Source: Gammaproteobacteria bacterium (GTDB lineage: Bacteria; Gemmatimonadota; Gemmatimonadetes; Longimicrobiales; Gaopeijiaceae). Taken from it: a stretch of DNA of 64,000 nt. Location of the stretch: assembly GCA_028819075.1 (NCBI GenBank), contig JAPPMM010000017.1, positions 62,001 through 126,000 on the forward strand, given 5' to 3'. How positions within the stretch are numbered: the stretch's first letter is position 1; each line of letters begins with the position of its first letter. Below the pieces are notes generated by a model. That model was not told where the DNA came from. It worked only from the letters and a program-made list of their open reading frames with translations, and did no database searches. Shown here piece by piece: positions 9,135-18,682 of the stretch. The position numbers and the translations under genes are program-made.

Positions 9135-10769
9135 GTGCCCAACCTTGTCCCACGCCATCGGACACGTCCATCATTAGGAATGAGGGGATGGATTCAACGT
9201 CGAGGATTGAAGAAGCGCGCCGCCGCCGCGACGTCTCGTGACCGGCGATGCGCGCGCCATCCGACACCTTTCGGCATCCTGCTGGTGCTCCTGACGTCTG
9301 CCGCGTCCACACCCGCGGCGCTTGCGGGCCAGGACGAAGCCGCGATCATCCGCCAGGTTCCGCGCTGGTCCGTGGAGGGCAGCCTGGGCTCGCGTTTGGT
9401 GGGCACCCTCTACGACGACTTCGTCACCCGGAAGACCCTCGCCGACCTCCCGAGCCAGACGCGCTGGAAGGAAACCGCCAGCCTGGGCCCGGAGGCGCGA
9501 GTGGTGCTGCGGCACAATCCCGTCGGGGGCGCGGGCCTCTACCTGACGCTGCTCGGCGGCCATTCGGGAACCGTCGCGCGCTACTCCGGTGCGCTCTCAC
9601 CGCCCGAGGACATTTCGCGCAGCACGAACTACTACGGCGTCGGCTTCGGCCTGGGCATGAAGCTGTCGGAGTGGGACCGCGGGCGGGGCCTGCTGTCGTA
9701 CAACCTGGGCACCGTCGCACTCACGCAGACCATCGATCTGTCGCCGGGACATCGCGATGCGTTCGCGCAGATGGATGCGCAACATCCCGGGGAGATCGAG
9801 TGGACCTCGCGCACGTCCACGTCGTGGGGACTGGATCTGGGGGCATCGCTGCGCGTCCCCATCGGGGAGAATTCGGCGCTCCGTTTCTCGTTCCGGGACC
9901 TGGTGATCCCGGTCAACACGGCCCAGCTCGCGGCCCAGGAGCGCGACGACGTCAAATCGGTCTCCAGCGAACGGGTCGCCTTCAGCCTGGCGCCGTTCAC
10001 CGCGCACCAGATGAGTCTGAGCGCCGGCTTCGAGTACGTCTTTTCCTGGGCCCCGCCGCGGCGGGACGTGGTGCGGGTGCTGCCGGAACGGGTCGATGTC
10101 GCGGTCGTCGACCCGGCGGTCGAGGCCGCGCTGGAAACCGCGGCGGCAGGGGATACGGCGCGCGCGGTCGCCTCCCTCGGGCAGCGTGTCGCGCTGGTGC
10201 CGCACGACGGTCTCGCATGGCGCGCACTGGCGCTGCTGCAGGCTCCGCGCGCCGAGTTCGATCCCACGGTGCGCGACCAGACGCTGGCCAATCTCGAACG
10301 TGCCCTCAACATGAATCCCGGAGACACGGAGCTGTTGCGGGCGTACGGCCGCATCCGCGGCATGGTGCAGCGGGAGGGACGGGTTCCGGAAGCCGTCGAG
10401 GTGCGCAGACTCGAGCTTTCCCGGCTCGCCGTCCAAAGCGGAAGCGACGGAAGCCTGCGGCTGTCCGGGGCCGCGCGCGGGCTCGGGGCCGACTCTCAGG
10501 GGACCTACCGCTACGCGATCACGGTAGAGGTGTTCGATGCCGATGGCGGCATGATGCGCGTCCGGCCCGGGCTGGACGAGGCCCGGGTGGACGCGGAAGG
10601 GCGTCTGGTTGTCGAGGGAGACGGGGATCGGCTTCCCCTGGCGCTCGCCCTGGACCTCTTCCTGGTTCAGCCCGAACCCGGCATCTATTCGCTCCGTCTG
10701 AGACTGACCGATCTGGAGTCGGGGGCCACCGTTGAGACCAGCGAAGGCTTCGAGGTGCCGGGGAGCTGA
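9135..10769 (+). CDS. Predicted secreted outer-membrane protein with TPR-like region
   Basis: I do not recognise this protein as a named family. Up to 544 residues: a basic N-terminus, a hydrophobic signal segment (FGILLVLLTSAASTPAALA, about 46-64), then a Gly/aromatic-rich region with alternating strands (about 75-315), which looks like an outer-membrane barrel or porin-like domain. A helical region follows (about 330-420) with TPR-like spacing (AWRALALLQAPRAEF, ANLERALNMNPGDTELLRAY), then a C-terminal beta sandwich-like segment. The start is uncertain: ATG 9135 has no strong ribosome-binding site, and ATG 9180 has AGGA too close. It follows the TonB receptor and DUF4249-like gene on the same strand after 71 bases, so it may belong to the same envelope locus. 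Confidence 0.65.
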   Translation: MPNLVPRHRTRPSLGMRGWIQRRGLKKRAAAATSRDRRCARHPTPFGILLVLLTSAASTPAALAGQDEAAIIRQVPRWSVEGSLGSRLVGTLYDDFVTRKTLADLPSQTRWKETASLGPEARVVLRHNPVGGAGLYLTLLGGHSGTVARYSGALSPPEDISRSTNYYGVGFGLGMKLSEWDRGRGLLSYNLGTVALTQTIDLSPGHRDAFAQMDAQHPGEIEWTSRTSTSWGLDLGASLRVPIGENSALRFSFRDLVIPVNTAQLAAQERDDVKSVSSERVAFSLAPFTAHQMSLSAGFEYVFSWAPPRRDVVRVLPERVDVAVVDPAVEAALETAAAGDTARAVASLGQRVALVPHDGLAWRALALLQAPRAEFDPTVRDQTLANLERALNMNPGDTELLRAYGRIRGMVQREGRVPEAVEVRRLELSRLAVQSGSDGSLRLSGAARGLGADSQGTYRYAITVEVFDADGGMMRVRPGLDEARVDAEGRLVVEGDGDRLPLALALDLFLVQPEPGIYSLRLRLTDLESGATVETSEGFEVPGS

Positions 10770-10792
10770 CCGCGGATTCCCGGCCCATTGAG

Positions 10793-13033
10793 ATGAACGA
10801 GCACCGCCCGCCCTACCTCGCCGCCGTCATCGCCGCCGCGGCGATCTTCCTCCTGTACGTCGTCACGCTGGCTCCCACCACGGCGTTCTGGGACACGAGC
10901 GAGTACATCGCGACCGGATACATCCTCGGGATCCCGCACCCGCCGGGAAACCCCCTCTTCGTGGTGCTGGCGAGAGTGTGGATCGTTCTGCTGTCGCCGC
11001 TGGGGCTGCCGGTCGCGGTGCGGGTGAACTTGCTGGCCGCGCTCACTTCCGCCGCGGCGAGCGGGTTCTTCTTCCTGGTGGCCCACCGCATCGCATGGGG
11101 GCTGCTGGGCGACCACCGGCGGGCGCTGGTGGGGGCGGCGGCAAGCGCGCTGCTGGGCGCCACGGCGTTCACCGTGTGGAACCAATCCGTGGTCAACGAG
11201 AAGGTCTACACGGTCAGCGTGCTGGTGATCGCCGCGGTGACCTGGCTGGCGGTGCGCTGGCGGGACCGGCGCGGCGAACCCGGGAGCGGGCGCCTCCTGC
11301 TGGTGGCGGGCTACCTGATGATCCTGGGCTGGTCCAACCACACCATGTCGCTCCTGCCCGTGCCGGCCCTGGGCCTGATGCTGCTCATGACGGCCCCGAG
11401 GGTGCTTCTGCGCCGCGACCTGTGGATCCGCGCGCTCCCGCTCGTCGTCGTCGGCCTGTCCTTCAACCTGTTCCTGCCCATTCGGGCCGCCCAGCGCCCG
11501 GTGATCAACGAGGGCGACCCGCTTTGCGAGTCCCCCGGGGGGGTCGCGGCCGCGGTGCTTACCGCCGGGAACGCGGGTTGCCCCAGGCTCGCCTCGGTTC
11601 TCCAGCGGGACCAGTACGCGCCGCCGCCTCTGACGCAGCGCCAGTCGCCCCTGTCCGCGCAGTTCCAGAACTATTTCCAGTACTTCGACTGGCAGTGGGC
11701 GCGCGGGCTGGATCCCTCTCCGGTACCGAGCGGCACGAGGGCTCCCGTCACCGGGGTCTTCCTGGCCCTGGGCCTGTTCGGCCTGCTCGTCATCCGGCGC
11801 ACCGACAGGCATCTGTTCGCCTACATGGCGACGTTGACGGTGACCGTGACGGTCGCGCTCGTGATCTACCTGAACTTCAAGTACGGCTATTCGCTGGCGC
11901 CCGAGATCGCCGACCCGGACCTGCACGAGGTGCGCGAGCGGGACTACTTCTACATCGCCGGGTTCATCGTGTGGGGCGTGCTGGCGGGGATCGGGCTCAC
12001 CGGCATCTGGCATATGGCCGCGCGTGGGCTGAGGCGGACGAGCCCGGTCACGGGCGGCCGGGTGCGCGTGGCAGGAGCACGGCTGGCGCTGGGGATCGTG
12101 ACGTTCCTGGCGGCGCTGATCGCGCTGACGCCGCTGGCGGCGAACTGGCGCTGGGCCAGCCGCGCCGGGGACTACGCGGCCCGCGACTGGGCGTACGATC
12201 TGCTTCAGAGCGTCGAGCCCTACAGCGTCCTGTTCACCAACGGAGACAACGACACCTTCCCGCTCTGGTATCTCCAGGAGGTGGAGGGAATCCGGAGGGA
12301 TGTCACCGTCATCGTGGGGCAGTACCTGTTCACGCAGTGGTATCCCCGGCAACTGCAGGAGTTGACCCGGCCGGACCGGCAACGGCCCTTCGAGCCCGAC
12401 GAGCGCGTGGCCGGCCTGTATCCTGCGCGTGCGATGCCCGGTCGTCCCGTGCTCTCTCTGGCGCCTGCGGACATCGACCAGATCCAGGGAGCCGCCACCC
12501 GGCAGGACGCCAACGTTCGCCTGGGACCCGTCGTGGTGCAGTACCCGCGCGGCACCTATCTCGACCGGGGGGACCAGGTGGCGCTGGCGATCATTCGCGA
12601 CAGCATCGCCGAGCGGCCCGTCTACTTCGCATGGACCGGGGGGATCATCCGCTCGCTGGGCCTGCACGAATTCGGGGTCCGGCAGGGACTCGCGACCCGG
12701 CTGGTTCTGCGGGACATCGAGACGGACGAGCGTTTCGTCAGGACCGACGCCGCCCTGGGCGGGGAATGGGTCGATCTGGAGCGCACGCGGCGGCTCTCAA
12801 GCGAGGTGATGATGGCCCGCAGCCTCCGCTATCGGGATATCTGGGCCGACCGCACCACTCTGAACATTCCCTACTACTACTTCCACTTCAGCCGCGTGCT
12901 GTTCGACCGGGGTTCGGCGGCCGGGCTGCCGGCGGACGAACTGGCTCGGTACCGCGCCGACATGGAAGCGTTCGGCGTCACCATGCAGGGCGGATACCGG
13001 GTGATTCCCGAATCGGAGCCCGGAGCCGGATGA
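10793..13033 (+). CDS. DUF2723 family integral membrane protein (GT-C glycosyltransferase-like)
   Basis: A 746-residue polytopic membrane protein. The first half has about ten hydrophobic segments starting at residue 8. It carries the family hallmark FWDTSEYIATGYILGIPHPPG, in which the acidic residues of the first periplasmic loop and the HPPG sequence match DUF2723 proteins. Those are relatives of protein O-mannosyltransferases and other lipid-linked-sugar GT-C enzymes. The C-terminal 300 residues are soluble, with VLFTNGDNDTFPLWYLQEVEG, another conserved block of this group. It probably acts in the inner membrane on an extracytoplasmic glycan or protein; donor and acceptor are unknown. It begins 23 bases after the preceding gene, and its TGA overlaps the ATG of the MoeB-like gene. 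Confidence 0.85.
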   Translation: MNEHRPPYLAAVIAAAAIFLLYVVTLAPTTAFWDTSEYIATGYILGIPHPPGNPLFVVLARVWIVLLSPLGLPVAVRVNLLAALTSAAASGFFFLVAHRIAWGLLGDHRRALVGAAASALLGATAFTVWNQSVVNEKVYTVSVLVIAAVTWLAVRWRDRRGEPGSGRLLLVAGYLMILGWSNHTMSLLPVPALGLMLLMTAPRVLLRRDLWIRALPLVVVGLSFNLFLPIRAAQRPVINEGDPLCESPGGVAAAVLTAGNAGCPRLASVLQRDQYAPPPLTQRQSPLSAQFQNYFQYFDWQWARGLDPSPVPSGTRAPVTGVFLALGLFGLLVIRRTDRHLFAYMATLTVTVTVALVIYLNFKYGYSLAPEIADPDLHEVRERDYFYIAGFIVWGVLAGIGLTGIWHMAARGLRRTSPVTGGRVRVAGARLALGIVTFLAALIALTPLAANWRWASRAGDYAARDWAYDLLQSVEPYSVLFTNGDNDTFPLWYLQEVEGIRRDVTVIVGQYLFTQWYPRQLQELTRPDRQRPFEPDERVAGLYPARAMPGRPVLSLAPADIDQIQGAATRQDANVRLGPVVVQYPRGTYLDRGDQVALAIIRDSIAERPVYFAWTGGIIRSLGLHEFGVRQGLATRLVLRDIETDERFVRTDAALGGEWVDLERTRRLSSEVMMARSLRYRDIWADRTTLNIPYYYFHFSRVLFDRGSAAGLPADELARYRADMEAFGVTMQGGYRVIPESEPGAG

Positions 13034-14265
13034 GGATGCACGTTTCCGAAGGACAGCGGGGCCGGAACGGTCCCCAGGCGGCGTCGAACCGCCTGTCGCC
13101 CCCCGAACTGCTCCGCTACGCCCGGCACCTGGTCCTGCCCGAGGTCGGCCTCTCCGGCCAGCGCAGGCTCAAGTCGGCCCGCGTGCTCGTGGTGGGGGCG
13201 GGAGGGCTCGGCTCGCCGGTGGCGCTCTATCTGGCCGCGGCGGGGGTGGGCACGCTCGGGCTCGTGGACTTCGACGAGGTCGACGCGACCAACCTGCAGC
13301 GTCAGATCCTGCACGGGGAATCCGACGTGGGGCGGCTGAAGCTCGACTCCGCCCGCGACCGGCTGGCCGAAACCAACCCCCATGTCCAGGTCGTCGCCCA
13401 TGACGCCAGGCTGAGCGGCGGGAACGCCCGGTCCGTGCTGGCCGACTACGACGTGGTCGTGGACGGCACCGACAACTTCCCGACCCGCTACCTGGTGAAC
13501 GACGCCTGCGTGATGCTCGGCAAGCCCAACGTGTACGGCTCGGTTCACCGCTGGGAGGGGCAGGTGTCGGTGTTCGCCACCGAGGGCGGTCCCTGCTACC
13601 GGTGCCTGTTCCGCGAGCCGCCCCCGCCGGGCCTGGTGCCCAACTGCGCCGAAGGCGGAGTTCTGGGGGTCGTCCCGGGAGTGGTGGGTTCGCTCCAGGC
13701 ACTCGAAACCGTGAAGCTGATCCTCGGGCAGGGAAGTCCGCTTGCGGGGCGGCTGCTCATCTTCGACGGGCTGGAACTGGAGTGGCGCGAGGTCTCCATC
13801 CGGCCCGATCCCGCCTGTCCGGTATGCAGCGACAGCCCCACACAGACCGAACTCATCGACTACGAACTCTTCTGCGGCGTCGAGCCGGAGGCTGAACCCA
13901 TGACCCATCCCGCGAACGACGAAGGCCGTGAACCGGCGGGACCCGGAGGCATCGACGTACTGGAGGCCAGCGCCCGCCTCGGGGGCGCGGCCCCGCCCTT
14001 CCTCCTGGATGTGCGCGAGACCTACGAATGGGACATCTCCAACCTCGCGCTGCAGGGCGCGGTGCTGATTCCCATGGGTGAAGTGGGGGCCCGTCTCGAA
14101 GAGATCCCGCGCCAGCGCCAGATCATCGTCCACTGCCGCACCGGCGTCCGCAGCGGGGACGTGGCGAATCAGCTCTGGCGGGCGGGGTACCGCGACGTGC
14201 TGAACATGGAGGGGGGGATCAACGCCTGGGCCCGGCAGGTCGATCCCGGGCTCCAGATCTACTGA
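13030..14265 (+). CDS. moeB: MoeB/ThiF-type adenylyltransferase fused to rhodanese domain
   Basis: A 411-residue E1-like enzyme that activates the C-terminus of a small ubiquitin-like sulfur carrier (MoaD or ThiS type) by adenylation and probably passes sulfur to it. The ThiF domain has the nucleotide-binding VVGAGGLGSP (54-63), the arginine motif NLQRQILH and zinc-binding pairs CYRC and CPVC. A rhodanese domain occupies about residues 310-411, with active-site loop HCRTGVRSG and Cys369 as the persulfide-carrying residue. This order matches MoeZ and MOCS3-type proteins, so it may serve molybdopterin, thiamine or tRNA thiolation. The start overlaps the DUF2723 stop as ATGA. No sulfur-carrier gene lies in the window. 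Confidence 0.92.
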   Translation: MRMHVSEGQRGRNGPQAASNRLSPPELLRYARHLVLPEVGLSGQRRLKSARVLVVGAGGLGSPVALYLAAAGVGTLGLVDFDEVDATNLQRQILHGESDVGRLKLDSARDRLAETNPHVQVVAHDARLSGGNARSVLADYDVVVDGTDNFPTRYLVNDACVMLGKPNVYGSVHRWEGQVSVFATEGGPCYRCLFREPPPPGLVPNCAEGGVLGVVPGVVGSLQALETVKLILGQGSPLAGRLLIFDGLELEWREVSIRPDPACPVCSDSPTQTELIDYELFCGVEPEAEPMTHPANDEGREPAGPGGIDVLEASARLGGAAPPFLLDVRETYEWDISNLALQGAVLIPMGEVGARLEEIPRQRQIIVHCRTGVRSGDVANQLWRAGYRDVLNMEGGINAWARQVDPGLQIY

Positions 14266-14313
14266 AGCAGTCGAACCGCGCCTCGTTCCGGGACCAGGTC
14301 TGCAGACGGAGCC

Positions 14314-16482
14314 TCAGAACGCCGCCAGCTCCCGGATCGCCGACACGACATCGGCCACCTGCGGGAGGATGACCTCCTCGAGCTGAGGCGCGTACGCGAC
14401 CCAGCAGTCCCTGGAGGCGATTCGCCGCACCGGTGCGTCCAGCCACTCGAAGAGTTCGTCGGCGACCCGGGCCGCGATCTCGGCGCCGTAGCCCCACGAG
14501 AGCCCGTCCTCGTAGGCCACCAGCACGCGGTTGGTCTTGCGCACCGACGTGGCGACGGCGTCCATGTCGAAGGGCGACAGGCTGCGCAGGTCCACGATCT
14601 CCGCCTCGATGCCGTCCCGTTCCGACGCCACGCGGGCCGCGTCCAGACTGCGCTTCACCAGCGCCCCGCAGGTCACGATGGTGAGGTCCGAACCCTCGCG
14701 CGCGACGCGCGCCTTCCCGAAGGGGATCATGAAGTCCCTTCCGGGCTCCGCACTCTTGTTGTACACCTGCCGGTACAGGTGCTTGTGCTCCAGGAAGATG
14801 ACCGGATCGTCGCACCGGATTGCGGTGCGCAGGAGCCCGCTGGCGTCGAGCGCGTTCGAGGGAAGCACGACCCGCAGCCCCGGCGTGTGCGTGAACAGGG
14901 AAGCCCCCGTCTGCGAGTGGTAGATGCCTCCGCCCGTGAGATAGCCGCCGAAGGGCACCCGGATGACCACTGGCGCATCGAACGCGCTGTTGGAGCGGTA
15001 TCGCACCGTGGCCAGCTCGTTGCGGATCTGCATGAACGCCGGCCAGATGTAGTCGAAAAACTGGATCTCGACGACGGGCCTCAGCCCGCGGGCCGCCATC
15101 CCGATCGCCCGCCCGACGATGTTGGCCTCGGCGAGCGGCGAGTTGAAGACGCGGTCGCTGCCGAAACGCTTCTGGAGCCCGTGGGTCACCTTGAAGACCC
15201 CGCCCTTGCCCGGCACCTGCTCGAGGGCTTCAGCGCGCGAAGCGTCGGCTATGTCCTGACCGAAGACGACGATGCGCGGGTCCCGCTCCATTTCGTCGCC
15301 GAGGCAGCGGTTGATGAGGTCGACCATGGTCAGCTTCTTGCTTCCACGGTCGAACTTCGCTGAAGCCTCGGTGTCGAATTCCGGCTTCGTGGGCGGCGCG
15401 GTCTCGGAGTACAGGTTCACGAGCGCCCGTTCCGGCGGAGGCTGGGGACGCTCCAGCGCCCGGGCGGCAGCCTCCCGAACCGCGGCATGCGCCTCGGTCT
15501 CGATGCGGTCCAGCTGCTCGGCTGTGGCGACCTTGAGGTCAAGCAGCAGTTGCCGGGTGCGGGTCAGGGGATCCTTTTCCTCTTCCGCGAAGCGCTCTTC
15601 CACCGTTCGATACGCGCGCTCGTCGTCGGACATCGAGTGCGAGTAGGGCCGGATCGTGAAGGCGTGCACGAGCGCCGGTCCGCGGCCCTGCCGGCAGTGG
15701 TGCACCGCGGCGCGGCTCGCCTTGTAGCTGTCGATGACATCGGTGCCGTCGCACTTGGCGATGAACAGATCCGGGAAGGACGATGCCAGCGCCGAGATGC
15801 TGCCCCCGGCGGTCTGCACCTCCACCGGCACCGAGATCGCGTAGCCGTTGTCCTCGATCAGAAAGATGACGGGCAGCTTGAGCGTGCAGGCGGTGTTGAG
15901 CGCTTCCCAGAACTCGCCTTCGGAGGTGGCGCCCTCTCCGGCCGAGACGAGCACGACTTCGTCCTCCTCCACCTGCCCCACGCGCTTCCGCATTTCCGGC
16001 AGTCCGGCGGCCCGGCGGCCGCCTTCGGCGCATCCCACGGCCTGAAGGAACTGCGTTCCGGTCGGAGACGACATGCTCGTGATGTTGAGGCGGGGGTCGC
16101 AGAAATGGCACGGCATCTGGCGCCCGCCGGATGCGGGATCGGCCTCGGCGGCCACGGCCTGCAGGAAGTGCTCGTACGGGGTCTGGCCCAGTGCCAGGGA
16201 GAGCGACCGGTCGCGGTAATACAGGTAGAACCAGTCGTGAGCGGGCCTCAGGTGGGCGGCCATGGCCACGCCAATGGCCTCGTGGCCGGCGCTCGAGATC
16301 TGGAAGAAGGTCTTGTTCTGCCGCTTGAGCGTGATCTCGCGGTCGTCGATGCCGCGCGAGGTCACCATGATGCGGTAGAACTCGATCAGTTGGGTCGAGG
16401 TAAGGGCGAGCCCGTCGCCGGGGACCTTTCTGCGGCCGCCGGCGGGTGCGTCGGGTCGTAGCGTTCGGGTGTCAGGCGCCAT
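14314..16482 (-). CDS. Fused 2-oxoacid dehydrogenase E1 alpha/beta subunit
   Basis: A 722-residue fusion of the two thiamine-diphosphate E1 subunits of a branched-chain-type 2-oxoacid dehydrogenase complex. The alpha half (about 25-370) has [15 protein letters not shown], the TPP/Mg motif from [16 protein letters not shown] to EDNGYAIS (181-217), and the [15 protein letters not shown] phosphoserine-loop-like block. The beta half (about 390-722) has [27 protein letters not shown] and [12 protein letters not shown]. It decarboxylates a 2-oxoacid and passes the acyl group to E2, which is not in this window. Branched-chain specificity is the usual annotation for this fusion, not proven here. I prefer ATG 16482 over a GTG 39 bases upstream; neither has a good ribosome-binding site. 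The stop faces the MoeB-like gene. Confidence 0.9.
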   Translation of the reverse strand: MAPDTRTLRPDAPAGGRRKVPGDGLALTSTQLIEFYRIMVTSRGIDDREITLKRQNKTFFQISSAGHEAIGVAMAAHLRPAHDWFYLYYRDRSLSLALGQTPYEHFLQAVAAEADPASGGRQMPCHFCDPRLNITSMSSPTGTQFLQAVGCAEGGRRAAGLPEMRKRVGQVEEDEVVLVSAGEGATSEGEFWEALNTACTLKLPVIFLIEDNGYAISVPVEVQTAGGSISALASSFPDLFIAKCDGTDVIDSYKASRAAVHHCRQGRGPALVHAFTIRPYSHSMSDDERAYRTVEERFAEEEKDPLTRTRQLLLDLKVATAEQLDRIETEAHAAVREAAARALERPQPPPERALVNLYSETAPPTKPEFDTEASAKFDRGSKKLTMVDLINRCLGDEMERDPRIVVFGQDIADASRAEALEQVPGKGGVFKVTHGLQKRFGSDRVFNSPLAEANIVGRAIGMAARGLRPVVEIQFFDYIWPAFMQIRNELATVRYRSNSAFDAPVVIRVPFGGYLTGGGIYHSQTGASLFTHTPGLRVVLPSNALDASGLLRTAIRCDDPVIFLEHKHLYRQVYNKSAEPGRDFMIPFGKARVAREGSDLTIVTCGALVKRSLDAARVASERDGIEAEIVDLRSLSPFDMDAVATSVRKTNRVLVAYEDGLSWGYGAEIAARVADELFEWLDAPVRRIASRDCWVAYAPQLEEVILPQVADVVSAIRELAAF

Positions 16483-16540
16483 ACCGGAAGATAGCCGGAG
16501 CGGGCAACCGGGTCCAACCACCGGCGGCCCGCAACCTCCG

Positions 16541-18682
16541 TCAGCGCGCTCCCGCGGCGTCGAGCTGGTCGGCCAGCGTGTGGGGATCGGAGACCGGCTT
16601 CCGGCAGGTGTACTCGTGGCAGACGTGGGCGCGCGGCGCCCGGTCGCCCCGGTCGCCCGCCGCGAGCCGCCACGGCGCCCGCGGCGTCCTGCCCGCCTCG
16701 TCGCCGGTGACCAGCCGGTCGGGCAGGTAGCGGCCGTGCGCCGCCTGCAGCAGCGCTCGAGTGGCGTCGTCGTCGGGGTCGCCCTCGATGACCACTTCCA
16801 CGCCGGGCCGGTCGAAGGCGTCGGCCACCGTGAGCAGCCTCCCGTACGCGCTGGGGAAGCGCGCTATCGCAGCCGCCTCGCTGGCCAGGACCCGCGCCGC
16901 CAGGATGCGAAAGTCCTCGCGGTCCAGCAGGCGGCCCAGGCGCAGCAGCACCTCCGCAGCCAGGGAATTGCCGGCCGGGGTGGCGTTGTCGGTGGCGTCG
17001 CGGGGGCGTACCACCAGCGCCTGGTCGGCCCGGTGCGTGTCGAAGAGCAGGCCGCTCGCGCGGTCGAAGAATCCCTCTGCGAGGGCCTCGGCAAGCTCCG
17101 TGGCGCGATCGAGCCAGACGGCGCGCAGCGTCGCTTCATGCAGCGCCAGGAAGGCCCCCGCAAGCGACGCGTAGTCCTCCAGAAACCCGCCCACGGGGGA
17201 GGGGCGTTCCCTGTGGCTGCGCAGCAGGCGGCCGTCGCGCCGCAGTTCGGCGAGGATGAACTCTCCGGCCTGCTCGGCCGCGCGCACGTATTCGCGCCGT
17301 CCCAGGGCCGCGCCGGCTTCCGCCAGCACGCGCATCGCAAACCCGTTCCAGGCCACGATGATCTTCTCGTCGCGGAAGGGCGGTTCGCGCAGCGCCCGGG
17401 CTTCGAGCAGAACGGCCGACGCCCGCGCGAGCACGGTGTCGAGTTCGTCGGGCGCGAGCCCCTCCGCCCGCGCCACCGACTCCGGATCGTGGGGGATGTG
17501 AAGGATGTTGCGGCCCTCGAAGTTGCCGGCCGGGGTGACGTCGTAGCAGCGCCGGAACAGGCGCGCCGTGGATGGGTCGAGCAGGTCGTCGATCTCCTCC
17601 GCCGTCCAGAGATAGAACAGCCCCTCCTCGCCCTCGGAGTCCGCGTCGCGCGCGGAGTAGAAGCCGCCCTCCGGCGAACGCAGGTCGGTGAGCATGTACG
17701 CCAGCGTCTTCTCGGTGACCGCCAGGAATTCGGCGTCCCCCGTATACAGATGAGCCTGCAGATACGCACTCGCGAGCAGGGCGTTGTCGTAGAGCATCTT
17801 CTCGAAGTGCGGCACCAGCCAGCTCGAGTCGACCGTGTAGCGGTGGAACCCCCCGCCCAGCTGATCGTGGATGCCCCCGCGCGCCATCCTGCGCAGCGTG
17901 TGCGTCGCCATCGACAGCAACTGATCGTCCCCCGAACCGCGGTGAACCCGCAGCATGAGTTCCAGCACCAAGGGCTGAGGGAACTTGGGCGCCCGCCCGA
18001 AGCCTCCGTTGATCGTGTCGTAGCCGCGGGCGATGTTGCCGCAGGCGGCGCGCGCCAGCCCGGTTCGCGCCTCGAGGTCTTCGGGTGACGCCCGTCCCGC
18101 GTCCGGAGGGCTCATGGAGCGCTCCAGCAGCCCGCGCATCCGGCTCGCGGCCTCGCGGACTTCGGCCTTGCGCCCCGTGTAGGCCCGGCCGGCGGCCTCG
18201 AGCACCTGGCGGAACGACGGCATGCCGTGGCGGGGCTCCGGCGGGAAGTAGGTCCCCCCGTAGTAGGGCAGGCCCTGCGGGGTCAGGAAAGCGGTGAGCG
18301 GCCATCCCCCCTGCCCGGTGATGCTCTGAACCGCGCGCATGTAGATCGCGTCTAGGTCGGGCCGCTCCTCCCGGTCGACCTTGATGTTGACGAAGTGCTC
18401 GTTCATGAGCGCGGCCGTCCCGTCGTCCTCGAAGGACTCGCGCTCCATCACGTGGCACCAGTGGCAGGCCGAGTAGCCAATGGAGAGGAGGATGGGCCGG
18501 TCCTCGTCGCGCGCCCGGGCCAGCGCTTCGTCGCCCCACGGGTACCATTCCACCGGGTTTCCGGCGTGCTGCAGCAGGTAGGGGCTGGTCTCGCGCCCCA
18601 GGCGGTTGCGCGGGCGCCCGCCGGAAGCCGGCGGCGTGTGGTCGGAGGAATCGGGCCGCGCGGATGGTGGCGTGTCGGTCAT
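16541..18682 (-). CDS. Thioredoxin-domain protein of the DUF255 / YyaL (SPATA20-like) family
   Basis: A 713-residue protein with an N-terminal thioredoxin-like DUF255 domain (about 28-190) and an alpha/alpha barrel resembling N-acylglucosamine 2-epimerases over most of the rest. The signature [12 protein letters not shown] leads to [14 protein letters not shown], with the redox pair Cys73 and Cys76, then [17 protein letters not shown] and GGTYFPP. The family is widespread and its biochemical role is not settled. No signal peptide is visible, so a cytoplasmic location is likely. The ATG overlaps the stop-side ATGA of nothing upstream; rather its start codon overlaps the TGA of the exported amidohydrolase gene that precedes it on this strand. 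The two are therefore probably translationally coupled. Confidence 0.9.
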   Translation of the reverse strand: MTDTPPSARPDSSDHTPPASGGRPRNRLGRETSPYLLQHAGNPVEWYPWGDEALARARDEDRPILLSIGYSACHWCHVMERESFEDDGTAALMNEHFVNIKVDREERPDLDAIYMRAVQSITGQGGWPLTAFLTPQGLPYYGGTYFPPEPRHGMPSFRQVLEAAGRAYTGRKAEVREAASRMRGLLERSMSPPDAGRASPEDLEARTGLARAACGNIARGYDTINGGFGRAPKFPQPLVLELMLRVHRGSGDDQLLSMATHTLRRMARGGIHDQLGGGFHRYTVDSSWLVPHFEKMLYDNALLASAYLQAHLYTGDAEFLAVTEKTLAYMLTDLRSPEGGFYSARDADSEGEEGLFYLWTAEEIDDLLDPSTARLFRRCYDVTPAGNFEGRNILHIPHDPESVARAEGLAPDELDTVLARASAVLLEARALREPPFRDEKIIVAWNGFAMRVLAEAGAALGRREYVRAAEQAGEFILAELRRDGRLLRSHRERPSPVGGFLEDYASLAGAFLALHEATLRAVWLDRATELAEALAEGFFDRASGLLFDTHRADQALVVRPRDATDNATPAGNSLAAEVLLRLGRLLDREDFRILAARVLASEAAAIARFPSAYGRLLTVADAFDRPGVEVVIEGDPDDDATRALLQAAHGRYLPDRLVTGDEAGRTPRAPWRLAAGDRGDRAPRAHVCHEYTCRKPVSDPHTLADQLDAAGAR

